Part shown: piece by piece, positions 14,142 through 16,821 of the stretch | Layout of the letters: every line of letters begins with the position of its first letter | Numbering within the stretch: the first letter of the stretch is position 1 | Assembly: GCA_035711385.1 (NCBI GenBank) | Contig: DASTCG010000166.1 | Span: 1-16,821 of the forward strand | Direction: 5' to 3' | Origin: JACDAN01 sp035711385 | GTDB taxonomy: Bacteria > Actinomycetota > Thermoleophilia > Gaiellales > Gaiellaceae | Length of the DNA: 16,821 nucleotides | Notes under the pieces: model-generated | Database searches by the model: none | The model's input: the letters and a program-made list of their open reading frames with translations, nothing else | Told to the model about the DNA's origin: nothing | Translations under genes and position numbers: made by a program

Positions 14142-15920
14142 CTACCTCCCAACCTGGCGCCAGGGCGCGAACGGGTTCTCGACTCCCTGGAGCGCCGGCT
14201 CGAGCTCCGGAAAGTGCCGCAGGAGGAGCGACCGCATCGAGTTCTCCTCGACCCAGTCGATCCCGGCCTTCGTGTAGACCTCCGGCCGGTAGTCGCGCGT
14301 GAAGAACCGGTCGCTCTTCAGCCGCCGCGACGCCATCAAGATGAACACGCGGAAGGCGGTGTCGCTGAAGCCGAAGCCTCGGGGCTTCGGCTCCGCGTAC
14401 ATCCCGACCATGTGGTCGACCAGCTCGACGTCGCCGTAGACCTCCTCCAACTCGTCCGCCCACTCGGGGTTCTCGGTCAGCTCCCGGAACGAGCGCACCG
14501 GCTCCAGATGGAAGAGCCGCCGGAACTGGTTGTAGCGGGGCACCCCGCGCTCCCTCGTTCGGATGATGTCCGTTGCGGCCAGGTCGATCTCGTCGCCGGC
14601 CGGGCGCTTGAAGTCCTGGAGGAACCGCGGGTAGTTGTGGAGCTCGATCGCACCGGGATGCATGCGCCCGAACGAGTAGAGGACGTCGGTCATCGGCATC
14701 TCCTCCAGGCGCGTGCGCACCTCGAGCGCGCCCACCTCGGGGAGAGTGCGCTCCTGGGTCACGCTGTCGTCCCGGAGCGAGCGGAAGGTGAAGTCGTCCG
14801 GGATCAGCGGGTGCATCTTGTAGACCGCGACGAACTCCTCCGTCAACGAGTACGGCGCGGTGTGGTGGTCGGTCGGCGATCCGGGGATGCCGCGGATCAC
14901 GTCGTTCGCTGTCAGCCGTCCGAAGCGCTTGACGAAGCCCTCTCCGAGGATCCCCCACCAGTTGGCGCGCAGCGCGACGACCGTCGTCGGGTGGGCGATC
15001 ACCGCGGGCGTCCAGTCGACGGTGTGGATCTTCGCCATCAGCGCGGCGTTGACGAGGCGGGCCTTCTGGTAGAGCCCCTCGTCGTCGAGGTCCCGGTCGT
15101 TCGCGTGCAGGTGGTCGCAGATCGCGTTGTGCTCGCGCATGAAGAGCGAGTGGAGGAGCGCGAGGCCGATCCAGAAGTTGCCGGCGACGCCCTTCAGGTC
15201 GATGTGCTTCTCGAGCTCGGTCGGAGGCAGCCCAAGGTCGTCGATCCGGAGCTTGCCGTGCTCGCCCGTGCGCAGGGCGTTCGCGAGCTCCTCGTTCCCG
15301 CCGTAGACGTTCGAGGCGTCCCACCAGTGCGTGTCCTCGGTGACGTAGGTGGGCGGACCGCTCGGGTCGCCGCTCGGGTCACGCTTCGCCCGCGGAATCC
15401 GCATCGGGTTCTCGAACCAGGGGTCGCCTTCCTCGAGCGGAAGCTGCCACGGGTTCTCCTCCTCCCCCTGCCCGTGGCTGAACCAGTCGTGCACCTCGAA
15501 CTGGATCCAGGCGGCGGCGAGCAGGTTGAGCGTCGTCGCCGGGGAGAACTCGTCGCGCGTGAGCAGCTTGCGGCTGACGAGGCGCGCGTTCGGCTCGAGC
15601 AGCGCGTCGTCTGGCTCGGGCCAGGTGTGGACGAGCGGCACGTTCCGGCCGAACCGCGCGTGGAGGGCGCCCATCTGCGGGTCGTTCAGGTCGTTGAACG
15701 TCCCGTCGATCGTCCTCGCCGTCAGGTAGTCGGCCGGCCTCGCGTGGGGCTCGGCGGCCCGGCGCCCCTTGCCCGTGTCGTGGAGATTTCGGTTGCGAAG
15801 CCGTGTGCGGAGGCCGACGAGCGTGAGGATCGCGATGGGCAACGGCAGGCGATCCCAGCCGAGCAGGCGGTCGAGCCGTTCGGAGGTTCGTTCGAGGGCC
15901 GCAGAGAAGATCGAGCCCAT
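14142..15920 (-). CDS. Alpha-dioxygenase-like fatty-acid haem oxygenase (animal haem peroxidase/COX superfamily)
   Basis: This 592-residue protein matches the alpha-dioxygenase branch of the cyclooxygenase/haem-peroxidase superfamily. Members add O2 at the alpha carbon of fatty acids, giving 2-hydroperoxides that decay to one-carbon-shorter aldehydes. Distal His144 lies in FEVHDWFSH. A long block from FWIGLALLHSLFMREHNA through IHTVDWT (249-303) closely follows plant alpha-DOX, including His299, the likely carboxylate-binding histidine. Catalytic Tyr367 and proximal haem ligand His370 lie in VAVYKMHPLIPD, the same Y-x-x-H spacing as in COX (Tyr385/His388). An Arg-rich stretch, SRRLKSDRFF (531-540), may bind the carboxylate. 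No signal peptide is obvious, and an N-terminal hydrophobic patch (25-36) may touch the membrane. The ATG at 15920 has AAGGAG (15927-15932) at 6-nt spacing. DPSG is duplicated at 181-188. Confidence 0.9.
   Translation of the reverse strand: MGSIFSAALERTSERLDRLLGWDRLPLPIAILTLVGLRTRLRNRNLHDTGKGRRAAEPHARPADYLTARTIDGTFNDLNDPQMGALHARFGRNVPLVHTWPEPDDALLEPNARLVSRKLLTRDEFSPATTLNLLAAAWIQFEVHDWFSHGQGEEENPWQLPLEEGDPWFENPMRIPRAKRDPSGDPSGPPTYVTEDTHWWDASNVYGGNEELANALRTGEHGKLRIDDLGLPPTELEKHIDLKGVAGNFWIGLALLHSLFMREHNAICDHLHANDRDLDDEGLYQKARLVNAALMAKIHTVDWTPAVIAHPTTVVALRANWWGILGEGFVKRFGRLTANDVIRGIPGSPTDHHTAPYSLTEEFVAVYKMHPLIPDDFTFRSLRDDSVTQERTLPEVGALEVRTRLEEMPMTDVLYSFGRMHPGAIELHNYPRFLQDFKRPAGDEIDLAATDIIRTRERGVPRYNQFRRLFHLEPVRSFRELTENPEWADELEEVYGDVELVDHMVGMYAEPKPRGFGFSDTAFRVFILMASRRLKSDRFFTRDYRPEVYTKAGIDWVEENSMRSLLLRHFPELEPALQGVENPFAPWRQVGR
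14145..14150 (-). promoter_or_regulatory. Ribosome binding site of the small membrane protein gene
   Basis: GGGAGG on the - strand lies six bases before the GTG at 14138 and immediately precedes the TAG stop of the dioxygenase gene. It decides the GTG start of the small gene and suggests efficient coupled translation. Confidence 0.75.
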
Positions 15921-15926
15921 TCCGTG

Positions 15927-15932
15927 CTCCTT
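15927..15932 (-). promoter_or_regulatory. Ribosome binding site of the alpha-dioxygenase-like gene
   Basis: AAGGAG on the - strand lies six bases before the ATG at 15920. It fixes that start against the longer open frame, which runs upstream to 16301 through the divergent gene. Confidence 0.8.
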
Positions 15933-15953
15933 TTCGGATCCTCTCCGTGGCCG

Positions 15954-15982
15954 ATCTAAGCAGCCTTCGCCCGACCGGTCAA
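15954..15982 (-). promoter_or_regulatory. Candidate promoter of the alpha-dioxygenase run
   Basis: On the - strand, TTGACC (15977-15982) serves as -35, followed by a 17-bp spacer and TTAGAT (15954-15959) as -10, with a TGC extension just before it. It lies 34 bases before the ATG, leaving room for the leader and its ribosome binding site. It may drive all nine - strand genes down to 8714, since no larger gap occurs. Functional use is inferred. Confidence 0.55.
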
Positions 15983-15990
15983 CGCGGTTG
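15980..15990. promoter_or_regulatory. Dyad between the two divergent -35 boxes
   Basis: CAAC-GCG-GTTG is a perfect dyad centred at 15985. Its arms overlap the -35 boxes of both divergent promoters, which lie only 5 bp apart. A protein bound here could control the dioxygenase run and the opposite pair together. The dyad is seen directly; the regulator is not known. Confidence 0.4.
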
Positions 15991-16016
15991 TCACCCCTCC
16001 GGGACCGTGCTAGCGT
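15988..16016 (+). promoter_or_regulatory. Candidate promoter of the 16039 gene pair
   Basis: TTGTCA (15988-15993), a 17-bp spacer and TAGCGT (16011-16016), with a TGC extended -10 directly before it, form a good housekeeping-sigma-type promoter. The predicted start near 16023 leaves a leader of only about 16 bases before the ATG at 16039. Confidence 0.55.
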
Positions 16017-16038
16017 CAGCCCGCTGCGGCCGAATTCG

Positions 16039-16485
16039 ATGCCGCTCCAAGCTGCCAACCTCCTGGATCTGCAGCGGCTGACGCCGGACGAGCTGGACGA
16101 GCTCTTCCGGGAGAGCCCTGCCGGCGAGATCCCCGACGGCGAGGCCGAGGGGGTCGTCCTGCTCGCGCCCGGCACCGACCTCCAGGGGCCCCTGGCGAAG
16201 CTCATCCACTTCGTCGGCTGGAAGGGGAAGGTCTTCGACCGCGAGCGGGGCGAGCTCCTCAACCGGATCAGCCCGCTTGACCTCGAGGCCGTTCGGGCCA
16301 AGGTCTACAAGGACACGAGCTGGTTCGACGAGCAGGAGACGATCGTCCTCGACTACTCGAAGACCTCGCTCATCGCGCAGTGGATCCGCGACGAGATCCG
16401 CGAGGTCTCGCCCGGGGTCTATCTCGGGCTCGTCTTCTGGGAGCGGTCGAAGCTCCTCCACTTCGCACTCGACTTCAACGAGTGA
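16039..16485 (+). CDS. Conserved-looking protein of unknown function, divergent from alpha-dioxygenase
   Basis: This 148-residue soluble protein is one I cannot place in a named family. A Leu/Asp/Glu-rich N-terminal helix (about 8-25) is followed by a beta-rich domain. Pattern-like stretches are FVGWKGKVFD (58-67), SWFDEQETIVLDYSKTS (94-110) and IRDEIREVSPGVYLGLVFW (116-134). The strand-rich layout and aromatic interior positions suggest a small barrel that might bind a hydrophobic ligand, but this is speculation. There is no signal peptide or membrane segment. The ATG at 16039 fits the promoter upstream; the frame is also open further 5', inside the divergent gene's promoter region. It is followed after 4 nt by another gene and shares a promoter region with the dioxygenase run. 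Confidence 0.8.
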   Translation: MPLQAANLLDLQRLTPDELDELFRESPAGEIPDGEAEGVVLLAPGTDLQGPLAKLIHFVGWKGKVFDRERGELLNRISPLDLEAVRAKVYKDTSWFDEQETIVLDYSKTSLIAQWIRDEIREVSPGVYLGLVFWERSKLLHFALDFNE

Positions 16486-16489
16486 CGGC

Positions 16490-16821
16490 GTGCCGTACCA
16501 GTCGGCGCTGACGGTCGTCGCGTCGGTACGCGACGACGCGGTCGAGGACCTGAACGCGCTGCTCGCAGAGATGGGCGACGGCGTCGCGAACGGCCGCGTG
16601 ATCGACTTCGAGTCGCTGACGGGCGTCCACTTCGCGCGGATCGTCGTCGTCCCGGCGGACACCGACCCTCGCGGCCGTCCGCTGCCCGCAAACCTCGTCT
16701 ACCTCACCGACCTCGACGTCCCGCCGTCGCACCACCTCGCCGAGCTGTCGCGCCACTTCGGCGAGGGGGTCGACCGGGTGTTCGGGCACTGTGACGGCTA
16801 CGGCCGCTCGCCGAGCGCCGA
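16490..16821 (+). CDS. Protein of unknown function, possibly ferredoxin-fold (3' partial)
   Basis: The frame starts with GTG at 16490, 4 nt after the preceding stop, and stays open for 110 codons to the window edge. It begins with strand ALTVVASV, then a helix RDDAVEDLNALLAEMG, then TGVHFARIVVVPADTD (about 48-63), PANLVYLTDLDVP and a C-terminal HFGEGVDRVFGHCDGY. The strand-helix-strand order hints at a dimeric alpha/beta-barrel or ferredoxin fold. I do not recognise a named family, and no catalytic motif is certain. Coding is supported by third-position GC, the lack of stops and operon-like spacing. The end lies outside the window. Confidence 0.7.
   Translation, partial: MPYQSALTVVASVRDDAVEDLNALLAEMGDGVANGRVIDFESLTGVHFARIVVVPADTDPRGRPLPANLVYLTDLDVPPSHHLAELSRHFGEGVDRVFGHCDGYGRSPSA

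Noticed and set aside
13765..15324. Upstream extension of the patatin frame into the dioxygenase gene
   Set aside because: The sequence is Arg/Pro-rich shadow coding; the GTG at 13764 gives an N-terminus right before the conserved oxyanion segment.
15358..15381. Short tandem repeat GCTCGGGTC-like in the dioxygenase gene
   Set aside because: It only encodes a duplicated DPSG in a surface-like loop and is not a mobile or regulatory repeat.
13923..15959. 678-codon open frame on the + strand opposite the alpha-dioxygenase-like gene
   Set aside because: It is the antisense mirror of a clear enzyme, with no motifs and Arg/Val/Glu-rich composition, as expected in high-GC DNA.
15921..16301. Upstream extension of the dioxygenase frame
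   Set aside because: It crosses the divergent promoter and the opposite gene; the ATG at 15920 has a strong ribosome binding site.
16475..16789. Minus-strand open frames near the window end
   Set aside because: They mirror the two + strand genes and have no recognisable motif or ribosome binding site.
1..16821. CRISPR arrays, tRNA genes, insertion sequences, phage genes
   Set aside because: No spaced direct repeats, cloverleaf-like sequence, transposase or integrase motif was seen on either strand.

Overview
The window is very GC-rich and packed with genes, with many GTG and TTG starts and stop/start overlaps of 4 nt. This suits a high-GC actinobacterium; I infer a Thermoleophilia-like soil lineage, but nothing in the window proves the taxon. 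I see no tRNA, rRNA, CRISPR array, insertion sequence or prophage gene.

Region A (1-6170, + strand) is one tightly coupled operon whose seven genes all overlap. The order is a benzoate/anthranilate-type CoA ligase (cut by the window edge), an SDR dehydrogenase, a crotonase-fold enzyme, a RidA-like protein, an acyl-CoA dehydrogenase, tryptophan 2,3-dioxygenase and kynureninase. Read as a pathway, tryptophan is opened to N-formylkynurenine and kynurenine is cleaved to anthranilate. Anthranilate is activated to anthraniloyl-CoA, and the ring is then processed by beta-oxidation-type enzymes plus a RidA-like protein suited to enamine or imine intermediates. Kynurenine formamidase and the 2-aminobenzoyl-CoA monooxygenase/reductase are not seen and may lie upstream.

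Region B (6128-8702) holds a secreted TIM-barrel glycoside-hydrolase-like protein and a RhtA-type EamA exporter on the - strand. An Lrp/AsnC regulator is divergent from the exporter, with a perfect palindrome in the 42-bp gap. The exporter frame runs 146 bp into the downstream gene, which is suspicious.

Region C (8714-15920, - strand) is an almost gapless run of nine genes. In transcription order they are an alpha-dioxygenase-like haem enzyme, a small membrane protein, a patatin-like phospholipase with internal membrane helices, a PPOX/F420-type flavin-fold protein, a histidine phosphatase, an LtrA-family membrane protein, a Fer4_19-CDGSH iron-sulfur fusion, a small GNAT and an ABM-like protein. 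Two further genes of unrecognised family (16039-16485 and 16490 to the edge) diverge from the alpha-dioxygenase across a 118-bp double promoter.

The most interesting feature is the pairing, through one small membrane protein, of a membrane phospholipase with an alpha-dioxygenase-type fatty-acid oxygenase. This could be a bacterial oxylipin module: lipid hydrolysis releases a fatty acid, which is oxygenated to a 2-hydroperoxide and then breaks down to a shortened aldehyde. The divergent pair may supply binding or downstream functions.
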